Below are positions 34,605 to 43,828 of a stretch of DNA of 61,762 nucleotides, piece after piece. Origin of the DNA: Mycobacterium sp. GA-1841 (GTDB lineage: Bacteria > Actinomycetota > Actinomycetes > Mycobacteriales > Mycobacteriaceae); the NCBI RefSeq assembly GCF_001954135.1, contig NZ_MBEQ01000121.1, positions 1 through 61,762 of the forward strand, read 5' to 3'. Both the position numbers and the translations under genes were made by a program. Below the pieces are notes generated by a model. The model was not told the origin of the DNA. It did no database searches and saw only the letters and a list, made by a program, of their open reading frames with translations. Numbering within the stretch: position 1 is the stretch's first letter; every line of letters starts with the position of its first letter.

Positions 34605-34815
34605 AGGGTCGCTCCAATCCCTCGGTTGCTTCTGCGCGTAAGTAAGTGGCCGTCGGGGCTGCGACGACGACTCAAGAGTGCGATTATCGTACATCGGTAA
34701 GCGATATCTCAGAAGAGGAGAGCGTCATTTCCCGCGCTGGTTAGGGTAGTCGGCTACTCACGCCAGAGTCCCCGGACAGGAGTGATTCTGTACTCCGTCC
34801 GACAACGGAGGTGGG

Positions 34816-35715
34816 ATGACGATGACGATGCAAACCGATGTTCTGCAGCCCCTCGAGAACGCCACGACGTTCGACGGCGTGGTCCACAATCTGGACCTGG
34901 TCATCGACTGGTCGATCCGGGCCAACAGCACGATCGGATACTTCGCCGCCCTGTACAAGCGGGGCACGATCGCCATCCAGCGGGCAGCGCACGCCGGCGA
35001 CTTCACCGATGCACAGTGGATCGAGCAACTCGACTGTGTGTTCGCCAAGCGATACTTCGACGCGTTGAACGCCTTCTTTCATCGGGGCTTCTACGATCCG
35101 CAGGAACTGACCCTGCCGTGGGAGATCGCGTTTCTCAACCAGCACAACCACAAAGCGTCGATGCTGCAGCACATGGTCGCCAGCCTGAACGCGCACATCT
35201 GCTACGACCTGGGGAACGCGGTGGTCGAGCTCGCCGCGAACCGGCTGGGCGACATCCATGCCGACTTCGAACGCGTCAACGACTTGGTGTCCCTGCAAAC
35301 CCGGGACATGCTCGACATCGTCGAACGGCGTTCGCCGAGCGTGCGGTGGCTGCGCTGGGCGATCCCCAAGGAAGACGTGTTCATCAAGGAGACGTTGACC
35401 AAGTTCCGGGAGGGAGCCTGGAATTTCGCGACCGCGCTGGCCATGTATCCGGAGGACGCCCACGCGAAACGGACCCACCAGCTCGCCTGGGCGTCCGGTC
35501 TTGGCGCCTTCTACCTGGAGCCGCCGAAGAAATGGCCGCCGGTGGCGCTGCTTCTGCGCGGCATCACCTCACGTGAGAACCAAGACGTGGCCGGTAACCT
35601 GCGAGCGCTTGCCGGCATCGCCGAGAAGCCGCACATGTCGGCGGAGTCTCTGCGGGAGGAGCTCAGCCTGAGCCGCTCCACCACGAGAGCAGCCCGCGCG
35701 CGAGGGCGCCGGTAG
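34816..35715 (+). CDS. DUF5995-like protein
   Basis: A 299-aa soluble, mostly helical protein with no signal peptide. Conserved-looking blocks are FAALYKRGTIAIQRA, WIEQLDCVFAKRYFDALN, and LPWEIAFLNQHNHKASMLQHMVASLNAHICYDLG; the His/Asp/Asn-rich centre could bind metal. It resembles the DUF5995 family, which has no established function. The last 53 bases overlap the convergent FAD enzyme. The 211 bp upstream, shared with the divergent molybdenum hydroxylase, show no clear operator. Confidence 0.65.
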   Translation: MTMTMQTDVLQPLENATTFDGVVHNLDLVIDWSIRANSTIGYFAALYKRGTIAIQRAAHAGDFTDAQWIEQLDCVFAKRYFDALNAFFHRGFYDPQELTLPWEIAFLNQHNHKASMLQHMVASLNAHICYDLGNAVVELAANRLGDIHADFERVNDLVSLQTRDMLDIVERRSPSVRWLRWAIPKEDVFIKETLTKFREGAWNFATALAMYPEDAHAKRTHQLAWASGLGAFYLEPPKKWPPVALLLRGITSRENQDVAGNLRALAGIAEKPHMSAESLREELSLSRSTTRAARARGRR

Positions 35716-37369
35716 TACCGGCGATGCCGTCCAGACCGATCTGGATCGGCGGTTTGACGGGCCCCCGGCCCAGACTCCACTGCAGCTTGTCCAGCCGGCG
35801 GAACGGCTCCAACGCCCGCGGCTCACGCAGCGGCCACACCGGGCACTTGGTCTCCGGCGAACCGGTGGCCTCGAGGATCCCGTTGACCGCGCGCCGCGCG
35901 GCCTCGTTGGCGGCCTCCATCGTCGCCAGGTCGGTGTAGGTCCGGACGAAATCCGCCGCCAGGAAGAAGTTCGGGATGGCGGTGACCGCATCCGGGCGGT
36001 CCGCCCACGAGCCTTTGATGTTGATCAGCAAGGGCTCGTCGTTCTTCGACTCGGACCTCTTCGGCCCGGGGCCGAACGTGATCGCCGGATCGAGAAAGAA
36101 ATCGACCACGTTGGCCTCGGTCAGGGAGCCGTCGTCGATGTGGTCGGTGATCTGCTTCCACACCTCGGCGCGAATCTCATCCCGACTGCACATTTTGGCG
36201 TTGTGCTTGTTGCTGCCGGGCACCTCCCACGCCGAGATGTCCACGGACAAAATGCCTGCCACGCGCCCGTCGCCACGGTTCGCCCAGTTGAAGTTGCGCC
36301 AGAACTGTGCCTGGGAAATCGCGGTCAACGACCACTTGGAGTCGATGAAGATGGCGTGGCCATGGACCAGTCGCTTGTCGACGTCCAGGTAGAACATCGC
36401 GCCGTTCATCCAGTCGGTCTTGAGCCTCGACAGGCCGGTCAGCCGCGGCTCGGCGGCACACAATGTCGGGGTCAGCAGTTTCTCAAGGCGTTCTTTGGGC
36501 ATGGCCGCCACATAATGGTCGGCCGTGATCTGCTCGGTATGGCCGTCGACGGACATGGTCACGCCGGTGATACGGGTTCCGTCGCAATCGATCCCGGTGA
36601 CCTCGTAGCCGTGGCACAGGTTGACCCCCAGACCCGCGATATGGGCGGTCCACGGATCGATCCACACATCACTGGTCGGCCCGTCCAGCACCCGGTCCAC
36701 CTTCCCGTCCGGGCGCACCAGGTCGAACAGCAACTGGCACAGCACCAAACCACCGGTGCGCGCCGAAATTTCGGTGGCCTTGGCTGCCACCAGCGTGCGG
36801 GTCATCCCGTTGGCCAGAAACTTCTGGAACTGCGGTGAGCGGTTGGCCGCGCCGATGAAGTCCCACCAACTCGTCTGTTCCCATTGGCCAAAGCGACGTT
36901 CGTCGCACGAGGCCAGCAGGGTGAGCAGCCGTTCCACGAACGCCGACATCTCGTGCGGCGGGATACCCAACCCCACACCCAGTTGCCAGACGGCCTTCAT
37001 GGTGGCCGACAGATCACCGAATGCCGAGGCGAGTTGGGTGGCCACGATGATCTCGTTGGCGCCGTGGTCTTGCGCCAGCATCATCTGCGTGGCGGTGACG
37101 AGATGGTCGGCGACCGTCCGACCGTTGTGCGGGATCCGCACCATCGTGTCCGGGACATGCCGGTAAAACCCCGGGAAGAACCGGAATCCGTGCTCACCAG
37201 GCAGGTCCTTGCGTCCTCCGGTGCCCGACCCGGGAAACGGCATCGAGCGCGCCTTGCCGCCGAACGCCGGATGCCGCTCGTAGACCGTCACGTCGAATCC
37301 GCGGTCGGCCAGTTCATGGGCTGCGGTCAGACCGCCGATACCGCCGCCCAGCACCGCCACCGTGGTCAT
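35663..37369 (-). CDS. FAD-dependent phytoene-desaturase-like oxidoreductase
   Basis: A 568-aa amine-oxidase/phytoene-desaturase-type flavoprotein with N-terminal FAD motif VAVLGGGIGGLTAAHELADRG, a GG-doublet after it (FGGKARS), a GEHGFRFFPGFYRH loop and a C-terminal FAD contact (IPNFFLAADFVRTYTDLATMEAAN). The family includes carotenoid desaturases and hydroxysqualene dehydroxylases; no phytoene synthase is present nearby. ATG 37369 overlaps the cyclase stop (ATGA), so it is expected to be made with the cyclase-ATPase. Confidence 0.82.
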   Translation of the reverse strand: MTTVAVLGGGIGGLTAAHELADRGFDVTVYERHPAFGGKARSMPFPGSGTGGRKDLPGEHGFRFFPGFYRHVPDTMVRIPHNGRTVADHLVTATQMMLAQDHGANEIIVATQLASAFGDLSATMKAVWQLGVGLGIPPHEMSAFVERLLTLLASCDERRFGQWEQTSWWDFIGAANRSPQFQKFLANGMTRTLVAAKATEISARTGGLVLCQLLFDLVRPDGKVDRVLDGPTSDVWIDPWTAHIAGLGVNLCHGYEVTGIDCDGTRITGVTMSVDGHTEQITADHYVAAMPKERLEKLLTPTLCAAEPRLTGLSRLKTDWMNGAMFYLDVDKRLVHGHAIFIDSKWSLTAISQAQFWRNFNWANRGDGRVAGILSVDISAWEVPGSNKHNAKMCSRDEIRAEVWKQITDHIDDGSLTEANVVDFFLDPAITFGPGPKRSESKNDEPLLINIKGSWADRPDAVTAIPNFFLAADFVRTYTDLATMEAANEAARRAVNGILEATGSPETKCPVWPLREPRALEPFRRLDKLQWSLGRGPVKPPIQIGLDGIAGTTGALARGLLSWWSGSG

Positions 37370-40300
37370 GACAGGAGCTGTTCTGCCAGTTGGCGTTCCG
37401 GGAACCGGGCGTCCTGCGGGAGGCGGTGCACCGCCGCGGCCAGCCCGTCGGAGTCCCCCTCTGTCAACAGCGTGAACGAATCCAGGTGACAGCGCAGTTC
37501 GAACAGCAACGCCTGCTGGCCACGAGCACACGCCAACGCGTCGGCCAGCGCGGTACGTCGCGCGGGTTCCTCGTCGAACGTGTGGGCGCGTAAGCGCATC
37601 AGTTCCGCGTCGTGAAAGTGCATCCCCGTTCCTCCCGCGATGAGTAATGACTGCTCCAGCCGCTCCCGAGCCAGATCCGGCTGCCCCGCCGCGATCAGCA
37701 ACCGGCCGATGATCGCGTCGTGAAAATTCAGATAGACGTTGAGATGCATGACACGAGACCCGTCGACCCGCCTGGCGATGTTGTCCGCGGCCGCCATCAG
37801 GGCCACCGGATCGGCACCGGACTGCAGGGCGGTGATGGCCTTCACCGTGGCGTACACGGTGGCGCTGACCACCCGCCACAGGTCCAGGCCGGACTCCTCG
37901 GTGCAGCGGCGCATGCCGGCCGACAACGTCATCGCCTCCTCGATCTGCCCGCTTTCCAGACAGACCCAGATCTGTTTGAAATACGTGTGGGCCCGGTTGA
38001 ATGCGTCGACCGGGAATTCGAGAAGGCCGCACCGGCGCACCGATTCGGCCAGATGACTCTCGGCGCCGGCGAGGTCGGCGTGCAGCAGATCGCTGAGGGC
38101 GAGGTAGGTGTGCGCGCCCGAAATCGGATCGGTGTTGCCCCACCACGTGGTGTCCAGCTCCCGTGGATCAGCGGCCGAACTGTCCTCGAGGGCGCTGAGG
38201 AGGTGGCTACGTGCAATGGCGAAATCACCTTGCAGCCATGCGATGGACCCCATGGACGACGCGATGGCCGTATGCAGCCATGGTCGTTCCTTGGTGATCA
38301 GGCCGGACAACGAGTCGAGCAGTTCGCGGCCGCGCTGGAGTTCGGCGCGTGGTATGCAGTAGCTCACCAAAGCGTTCAGCGCCCAGAACAATTCGTCCTG
38401 GTACGACCTGGTGGTGGCGAGGTCCAGGCAGCGCTGGTAGTCGGCGGGGCAATCGCCGCTCATGCTGCCGTGCGCGGCGCCGATCAGGAAACCACGTTCC
38501 AGCCGGACGGCGATCTCCGTCTTGTCCCGCGTCGGCCCTGGTGGGCAGCGCATGAGCTGGCTGAGCGCGTTCGTCAGGTACGTGCAGGCCTCTTCGGCCG
38601 CGCCGCGGCGACGGGCGTCCACCGACGCCTTGCGGTAGGCCGCGACCGCCTCGCCGAAGTTGTGTGCACATTCGTAATGGCGCGCCACCAGATGCCAGTC
38701 CGGCTGTACGCCCGAGGCGGCCCGGACCAGCTCTTCTGCGACGCGTTCGTGCAGGGCCCGCTGCATGCTCGGCGGGGCGAGTTCGGCGGCCACCTCCCGC
38801 AGCAATTCGTGGCGGAATCGCCACCGGTCGATGCCGTCGGTCTCGAAAACCTGGGCTTCCACCAATTCGGCGACGACGAGTTCGGCATCGCGGTCCTCTC
38901 CCACCACGGCCCGCAGCAGGGCCAGGTCGCCGCTGCGGCCGATGACCGCGGCGGCTTCCACCACGGGCACGGCGCCGGAGCGGGTGTGCAGCCGGGCGAA
39001 CAACGGCTCGTAGAGCGCCTCGGGGACGGGATCGTGTCCGGACGCCTCCAGCGCTGCCAGAACGTGTTCGATGTAGAACGGGATTCCCTCGCTGCGCCGG
39101 CGCACTGCGCTGCGCTGCGCTGACGTCAGCTCGGGATCGATGGCCTCGATGAGCGCGTCGGACTCCTCGACGGTCAGTGGCTTCAGCTCGAAAACCTCGA
39201 CTGGCCAACCGGTTTGGAGCCCCTTCTGCTCGCGCGTGGTCAACACCATCAGCAGCCGGCCGTCCGCGGCGGAGAACAGCGATTCGATCAGCGAGATGGT
39301 CGATGAGTCGAACCACTGGAGATCCTCGGCGATGATCAGTCCGGCGTTGCCGTCGAGACAACCCAACAGGTACCGGCGGCTGGCACTGCCGATCGACTCA
39401 TAGAGGCTGCGACCCTCGGCCGCGGCCGGCTGGTATCCGTGTTCTGGTCCCACGCCGAGGACCGGGGCGAGCAGCGGCACGTACGTCGTGGGATCCATTG
39501 CGCGCGAGCGCAGTTCGGCCTCCAGCAGGCGGAGCCGATCGGCGGCACCGGTGAGTCGGGTGATGCCGCAGCGTCCCTCCAGCAGACGCCGGACGGGATA
39601 GAGACCCGCATCGGTGTGCAGCGGTGAGCCGCGAAGCTCGATGACCGTGCCGGCGCTGTCCTGCGCCAGCGCCGCCGCGGCGTGCGCCAGGCGGGTCTTT
39701 CCGATGCCGGCCTCGCCGATGAAGGCGACGCCCGGGCGTTCTGAATCTCCGTTCAACACCTGCTGCCAGGCGTGCTGCAACCAGGCCAGTTCGCGGTGCC
39801 GTCCGACCAGCGGTGCCGGTTTCGTCAAGACCGCCTGGAGATGCTCGGCGAGCACCAGGTGGTGGCCCACCAAGCCGGCGACACCTTTGACGGCCGCCGG
39901 TGGACGCACCGTGAGCTCGAAGGTGTCGTTCACCAACGCCGCGACCACGTCGGATACAGCAACGGATCCCGGCATTGCCAGCGACGAGATCCGGGCGGCG
40001 AAGTTGGCGGCGAAACCGTAGACGTCGTCCTGGTCGGTGTCGAGGTAGACGATGCCCCGGTGGACGCCGACCCGGACATCGATCCCGACGCCGAACCGAC
40101 GCTTGGCCTGCTCACTGAGGCGGGCCACGACCTGGGTGATCTCCAGCCCCGTCGCCACCGCCCGCCGGGTGTCGTCCTCGTGGGCTTTGGGATGACCGAA
40201 CACGGCCAGCAGGCCGTCGCCTTTCGTCGAACTGATATGTCCCTCATAGTGATTGACCAGTCGCTTCACCTCGGCCCGATACCGTCCGACCACGGTATGG

Positions 40301-40551
40301 TAGGTCTCGGGTTCGATCCGGGTGGACAACAGCGTCGAATCGACGAGGTCGATGAACATCAGGGTGAGCCGGCGGATCTCACCTTGGTCGGCAGCCGCCG
40401 TGAGCAGGTCTTCGGCGTCGGCATTGTGGTGGTCGACCGCCAGAACCTGTTCGGCCAGAGAATTTGCTGCGGCACGGTCGCCACGGTTGCACGCACGTAC
40501 CGCTCGGTCGAGCAGTTCGTCGATCGATGTCGGGCTATGTTCGGGGCTCAT
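37366..40551 (-). CDS. Class III nucleotide cyclase fused to ATPase and TPR-like region
   Basis: A 1061-aa protein. The cyclase domain (about 58-210) has metal Asp68 (FIDLVDST) and Asp112 (KGDGLLAVFG) and transition-state Asn183/Arg187 (AANFAARIS). The position that normally carries the substrate-specifying Lys, three before GDG, is Ser. An AAA/STAND-type ATPase follows with Walker A GEAGIGKTRLAH and Walker B LIIAEDLQWFD, then a long helical TPR-like region; no LuxR HTH is seen at the C-terminus. ATG 40551 is chosen as the first in-frame ATG before the helical N-terminus. Catalytic activity is plausible but not certain. Confidence 0.82.
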   Translation of the reverse strand: MSPEHSPTSIDELLDRAVRACNRGDRAAANSLAEQVLAVDHHNADAEDLLTAAADQGEIRRLTLMFIDLVDSTLLSTRIEPETYHTVVGRYRAEVKRLVNHYEGHISSTKGDGLLAVFGHPKAHEDDTRRAVATGLEITQVVARLSEQAKRRFGVGIDVRVGVHRGIVYLDTDQDDVYGFAANFAARISSLAMPGSVAVSDVVAALVNDTFELTVRPPAAVKGVAGLVGHHLVLAEHLQAVLTKPAPLVGRHRELAWLQHAWQQVLNGDSERPGVAFIGEAGIGKTRLAHAAAALAQDSAGTVIELRGSPLHTDAGLYPVRRLLEGRCGITRLTGAADRLRLLEAELRSRAMDPTTYVPLLAPVLGVGPEHGYQPAAAEGRSLYESIGSASRRYLLGCLDGNAGLIIAEDLQWFDSSTISLIESLFSAADGRLLMVLTTREQKGLQTGWPVEVFELKPLTVEESDALIEAIDPELTSAQRSAVRRRSEGIPFYIEHVLAALEASGHDPVPEALYEPLFARLHTRSGAVPVVEAAAVIGRSGDLALLRAVVGEDRDAELVVAELVEAQVFETDGIDRWRFRHELLREVAAELAPPSMQRALHERVAEELVRAASGVQPDWHLVARHYECAHNFGEAVAAYRKASVDARRRGAAEEACTYLTNALSQLMRCPPGPTRDKTEIAVRLERGFLIGAAHGSMSGDCPADYQRCLDLATTRSYQDELFWALNALVSYCIPRAELQRGRELLDSLSGLITKERPWLHTAIASSMGSIAWLQGDFAIARSHLLSALEDSSAADPRELDTTWWGNTDPISGAHTYLALSDLLHADLAGAESHLAESVRRCGLLEFPVDAFNRAHTYFKQIWVCLESGQIEEAMTLSAGMRRCTEESGLDLWRVVSATVYATVKAITALQSGADPVALMAAADNIARRVDGSRVMHLNVYLNFHDAIIGRLLIAAGQPDLARERLEQSLLIAGGTGMHFHDAELMRLRAHTFDEEPARRTALADALACARGQQALLFELRCHLDSFTLLTEGDSDGLAAAVHRLPQDARFPERQLAEQLLS

Positions 40552-40676
40552 CTCCGGTTCTCCTGCGGGGGAACAGGAAAAGCCTATCTCTGCAGACAAC
40601 CGGGCCGGTGAAATTGACGTTAACGCCGAAATTTTGCTTGAACCGGCAATCAAATCCGTTGTGGTGCAATGTGTCG

Positions 40677-41291
40677 ATGCGACCCGCCCTGCTCGCGCTG
40701 ATGCTGCTGTTGAGTGTGCTCGTCGCTCCGGCGCCGTCGGCCGGCGCCACACCGGCGGCTGAGGCCGGACTCGTCGACGTGCGGTCGATCGTCCCCGACG
40801 CGATCATCGATCTGCGCTACGGCACCAGCGACAACTTCGTCGGCGAGCAGCTGTACCCGGTCGGGGCGCCGTGCCTTGTGCATGAGTCGATGGCCTCAGG
40901 ACTGGCAGTTGCCGCCGCTGCGCTGCGGCCCGAGACCCTGGTGTTCTGGGACTGCTACCGCCCGCACGAGGTGCAGGTGCGGATGTTCGAGGTGGTGCCG
41001 AATCCGAACTGGGTGGCCCGGCCGGGCGACTACGCCCGCAGCCATGAGGCCGGCCGCTCGGTCGACGTCACGATCGCCGGAGCGGACATGGGGACCGGTT
41101 TCGACGACTTCACCCCGCGCAGCCTGGCGTACGCCACCGACGGGGTCAGCCCGGCGGCGCAAGCCAATCGGGCTCGGCTCCGTGAGGCCATGCGTGCCGG
41201 TGGCCTCACGGCTTACCGGGGGGAGTGGTGGCACTTCGACGGACCCGGCGCCGGTGATCCGCGACCGCATCTGGGTGTGCCCCTGGCGTAG
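40677..41291 (+). CDS. Exported D-alanyl-D-alanine dipeptidase (VanX-like)
   Basis: A 204-aa protein with a signal peptide (LLALMLLLSVLVAPAPSAGA). It is an M15D family zinc peptidase with ligands in SHEAGRSVDVTI (H and D) and EWWHFD (Glu and His), and the YRPHEVQ helix. Family members cleave D-Ala-D-Ala; as an exported housekeeping version it may trim peptidoglycan peptides rather than confer glycopeptide resistance. ATG 40677 or GTG 40671 is the start. Divergent from the cyclase. Confidence 0.85.
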   Translation: MRPALLALMLLLSVLVAPAPSAGATPAAEAGLVDVRSIVPDAIIDLRYGTSDNFVGEQLYPVGAPCLVHESMASGLAVAAAALRPETLVFWDCYRPHEVQVRMFEVVPNPNWVARPGDYARSHEAGRSVDVTIAGADMGTGFDDFTPRSLAYATDGVSPAAQANRARLREAMRAGGLTAYRGEWWHFDGPGAGDPRPHLGVPLA

Positions 41292-41375
41292 GCCCCGCCC
41301 GGGTTTGGGAATTGCCGGCATGGGGAACGGCAACGTTCGTCACGGGCCAGCAGGCCCAACTGGCCGGGAGTCGAT

Positions 41376-42077
41376 ATGAACGTCCTCAAACTGCTCATGG
41401 GAGCGGCGCTCGTCACCGCCTCCGCCGTTCTGGTCGCACCGTTGCCCCGCGCATCGGCGCAGCCGTGCCCCGACGTCGAGGTGGTGTTCGCCCGCGGCAC
41501 CTACGAGCCACCCGGAGTGGGCGGCCCCGGCCAGAGCTTCGTCGACGCGCTGCGGGCGCGTACCGGTGAGCGGTCCGTCGAGGTGTATCCGGTCAACTAC
41601 CCGGCCAGCGGCAACTTCGGTGATCGCATCGAGTTCGCCAGGACCGTCGTCGACGGCATCCGCGACGCCGCCGACCACATCGAGGCCACCGCCAAGAACT
41701 GCCCCGACACCAGGGTGGTGCTGGGCGGATATTCGCAGGGGGCGGTGGTCGCCGGATTCGTCACCTCCGCCGCCGTGCCGGACGGCATCCCGACCGAATA
41801 CAAGCAGTACATCCCCGACCCCATGCCGCTCGAAGTGTCCGACCACGTGGCCTCGGTGGTGCTGCTCGGGACGCCGTCGGACGAGTTCATGCGCGGCATC
41901 GGTGCGCCGCCCATGGTGATCGGTCCCCGATACAAGGACAAGACCATCGAACTGTGCGAGCCCGGTGACACCATCTGCGACGGGACGCCCGCCGGGGTGC
42001 CCACCTTCGCGCACACCGCCTACGTGTTCAACGGGATGCCGGGACAGGCCGCGGATTTCACGGTGGGCCGGCTCTAG
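41376..42077 (+). CDS. Secreted cutinase-family serine esterase
   Basis: A 233-aa alpha/beta hydrolase with signal peptide (LKLLMGAALVTASAVLVAPL, ending ASAQ). The nucleophile is Ser in GGYSQGA near residue 123; the Asp lies near the disulfide CEPGDTICDG and the His in FAHTAYVFNG. Mycobacterial cutinase-like proteins hydrolyse esters or phospholipids. It follows the VanX-like gene by 84 bp on the same strand. Confidence 0.9.
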   Translation: MNVLKLLMGAALVTASAVLVAPLPRASAQPCPDVEVVFARGTYEPPGVGGPGQSFVDALRARTGERSVEVYPVNYPASGNFGDRIEFARTVVDGIRDAADHIEATAKNCPDTRVVLGGYSQGAVVAGFVTSAAVPDGIPTEYKQYIPDPMPLEVSDHVASVVLLGTPSDEFMRGIGAPPMVIGPRYKDKTIELCEPGDTICDGTPAGVPTFAHTAYVFNGMPGQAADFTVGRL

Positions 42078-42103
42078 ACGCCGGCAGGTGCCTTCACCGG
42101 CGT
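42078..42103. terminator. Weak hairpin after cutinase
   Basis: ACGCCGG (42078-42084) pairs with CCGGCGT (42097-42103) around a 12-base loop immediately after the cutinase stop. There is no T-run, so termination is uncertain. Confidence 0.35.
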
Positions 42104-42182
42104 TGATAACGATATGAAACCTCAATGGTTGCAATGTGATACGTGAGGCCGGAGTCTTTGCCGGCGCCACTATGTTCACTAA

Positions 42183-43328
42183 GTGCACCGTCGAACGGCC
42201 CTCAAGATCCCGCTGGTACTGGCAGCATCAGCGGCCCTCACTCCGGCACTGTCCGCGATTTCCGTCCTCCCTCGCGCCACCGCAGCTCCTGGTCAATGGC
42301 CCGTCGAACGGGCCAACGCGTGGTACCAGGCGCAGGGTTGGCTCGTCGGCACCAACTTCATCACCTCGAACGCGATCAACCAGCTCGAGATGTTCGGGCC
42401 GGGAACCTACGACGCGCGGCGCATCGACAGCGAGTTGGGGGCCTGCCGGCTGCTGGGCTTCAACACCGTACGCGTGTTCCTGCACGATCTGTTGTGGGCG
42501 CAGGACCGCACCGGATTCCAAAGCCGGCTGAGTCAATTCGTCGGGATCGCGGCCCGCCAAGGCATCAAGCCGCTGTTCGTCTTCTTCGACTCGTGCTGGG
42601 ATCCGCGGCCCCAGGTCGGCGCCCAACGCGCACCGACCCCGGGAGTGCACAACTCGGGCTGGGTGCAGAGTCCCGGCGCACAACGCATCGACGACCCGCG
42701 CTACCGGGCCGTGCTGCGTGACTACGTCATCGGGGTGATGAGCCAGTTCCGCAACGACAACCGCGTGCTGGGCTGGGACCTGTGGAACGAACCGGACAAC
42801 CCGGCCAAGCAATACCGCAAGGTCGAGCGCAAGGACAAGATCGACGCGGTCGGCGGCCTCCTGCCCGAGGTGTTCTCCTGGGCGAGGTCGGTCAATGCCG
42901 CCCAGCCGTTGACCAGTGGCGTGTGGCAGGGCAGTTGGGACCGGGCCGGCCGCAGCGAGATGGCCGCCTTCCAACTCGACAACTCCGACGTCATCTCGTT
43001 CCATTCCTACGCCGGTCCCGCCGAATTCGAGGCCCGCATCGACGAGCTCGCCCCACTGGGTCGACCGATCCTGTGCACCGAGTACCTGGCCCGCGACCAG
43101 GGCAGCACGGTCGAGGGCGTGCTTCCGGTGGCCAAGCGGCACAACGTTGCTGCGTACAGCTGGGGACTGGTGGCCGGAAAGACCCAGACCTACTTCCCCT
43201 GGGACTCGTGGGACAAGCCCTACACCAAGGTGCCCAACGTGTGGTTCAGCGATCTGCTGCAACCCGACGGCCGGCCGTACAAAGTCACCGAGTACCAGAC
43301 GTTGAAGAAACTGACCACCCGGGTCTGA
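42183..43328 (+). CDS. Exported glycoside hydrolase (GH5-like)
   Basis: A 381-aa TIM-barrel hydrolase starting at GTG 42183 with a twin-arginine-type leader (HRRTALKIPLVLAASAALTP). The acid/base Glu is in LGWDLWNEPD near residue 203 and the probable nucleophile Glu in ILCTEYLAR near 300, the pattern of clan GH-A family 5. The substrate is unknown; a beta-glycan or a mycobacterial polysaccharide is possible. Third exported hydrolase in a row. Confidence 0.8.
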   Translation: MHRRTALKIPLVLAASAALTPALSAISVLPRATAAPGQWPVERANAWYQAQGWLVGTNFITSNAINQLEMFGPGTYDARRIDSELGACRLLGFNTVRVFLHDLLWAQDRTGFQSRLSQFVGIAARQGIKPLFVFFDSCWDPRPQVGAQRAPTPGVHNSGWVQSPGAQRIDDPRYRAVLRDYVIGVMSQFRNDNRVLGWDLWNEPDNPAKQYRKVERKDKIDAVGGLLPEVFSWARSVNAAQPLTSGVWQGSWDRAGRSEMAAFQLDNSDVISFHSYAGPAEFEARIDELAPLGRPILCTEYLARDQGSTVEGVLPVAKRHNVAAYSWGLVAGKTQTYFPWDSWDKPYTKVPNVWFSDLLQPDGRPYKVTEYQTLKKLTTRV

Positions 43329-43366
43329 ACGTTTGGCCGGGGCTGCTGCGGGTGAATAAACGGGCC

Positions 43367-43522
43367 ATGGAGCAACGCGAAAATGGGCGCCCGATACCCG
43401 AGGATGCACGCAAAGCGACCGAGGGACAGCAGGAAGTCCAGGACGAGCTCGACCATCGGGGCGGGGATCCGGATGGTCCCGGGTTACACGAAAGCCGCGA
43501 GCAGATCGCCGACGAGAACTGA
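43367..43522 (+). CDS. Possible small acidic protein (51 aa)
   Basis: ATG 43367 to TGA 43522 encodes a hydrophilic peptide starting MEQRENGRPIPEDARK and rich in Glu, Asp and Gln, without membrane segments. It fills the gap between the glycoside hydrolase and vapB, and codon use is moderately GC-rich at the third position. No family recognised. It could be chance reading frame. Confidence 0.4.
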   Translation: MEQRENGRPIPEDARKATEGQQEVQDELDHRGGDPDGPGLHESREQIADEN

Positions 43523-43588
43523 CGGCGGGGCTCAGGGAAAATAATTCCCGGTTGATGCCTCTACCTGCATTGATGCTAGAATGCATGC

Positions 43589-43828
43589 ATGCGCACGACC
43601 GTCGAGATCACCGAACCTCAGCACCGTGCACTGAGCGCGTTGGCGCAGCAGCGAGGCGTACGCGGGTTCTCATCCATCGTTCAAGAGGCACTCGATGCCT
43701 ACTTGGCGAGTGTTGCTCCGGATGAGGTCGACGCCCTGCTCAGCTTGGAGGGCACGTTCACCGATGCCGACGCAGACCTGGCAACACAGGCAATTCGGGA
43801 AATGCGGGAGACGTGGCGGGCCTCGTAG
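43589..43828 (+). CDS. vapB: VapB-type antitoxin
   Basis: A 79-aa protein with an N-terminal ribbon-helix-helix (MRTTVEITEPQHRALSALAQ, then GFSSIVQEALDAYL) and a C-terminal toxin-binding tail. It overlaps the PIN-domain gene by 16 bases. The TGCAT/ATGCA repeats at 43569-43592, which overlap the start codon, could be the autoregulatory operator. Third-position GC is lower than in neighbours, consistent with acquired DNA. Confidence 0.85.
   Translation: MRTTVEITEPQHRALSALAQQRGVRGFSSIVQEALDAYLASVAPDEVDALLSLEGTFTDADADLATQAIREMRETWRAS

Noticed and set aside
39065..39078. KstR-like AACGTGTT inside the cyclase gene
   Set aside because: It is within coding sequence, lacks the outer T, and is far from any promoter; likely chance.
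37366..40551. LuxR-type regulator with cyclase and ATPase domains
   Set aside because: No C-terminal helix-turn-helix is visible; the C-terminus is TPR-like helices.
40677..41291. Vancomycin-resistance determinant
   Set aside because: No VanH, VanA/B, VanR or VanS genes nearby, and the protein has a signal peptide, so it acts outside the cytoplasm.
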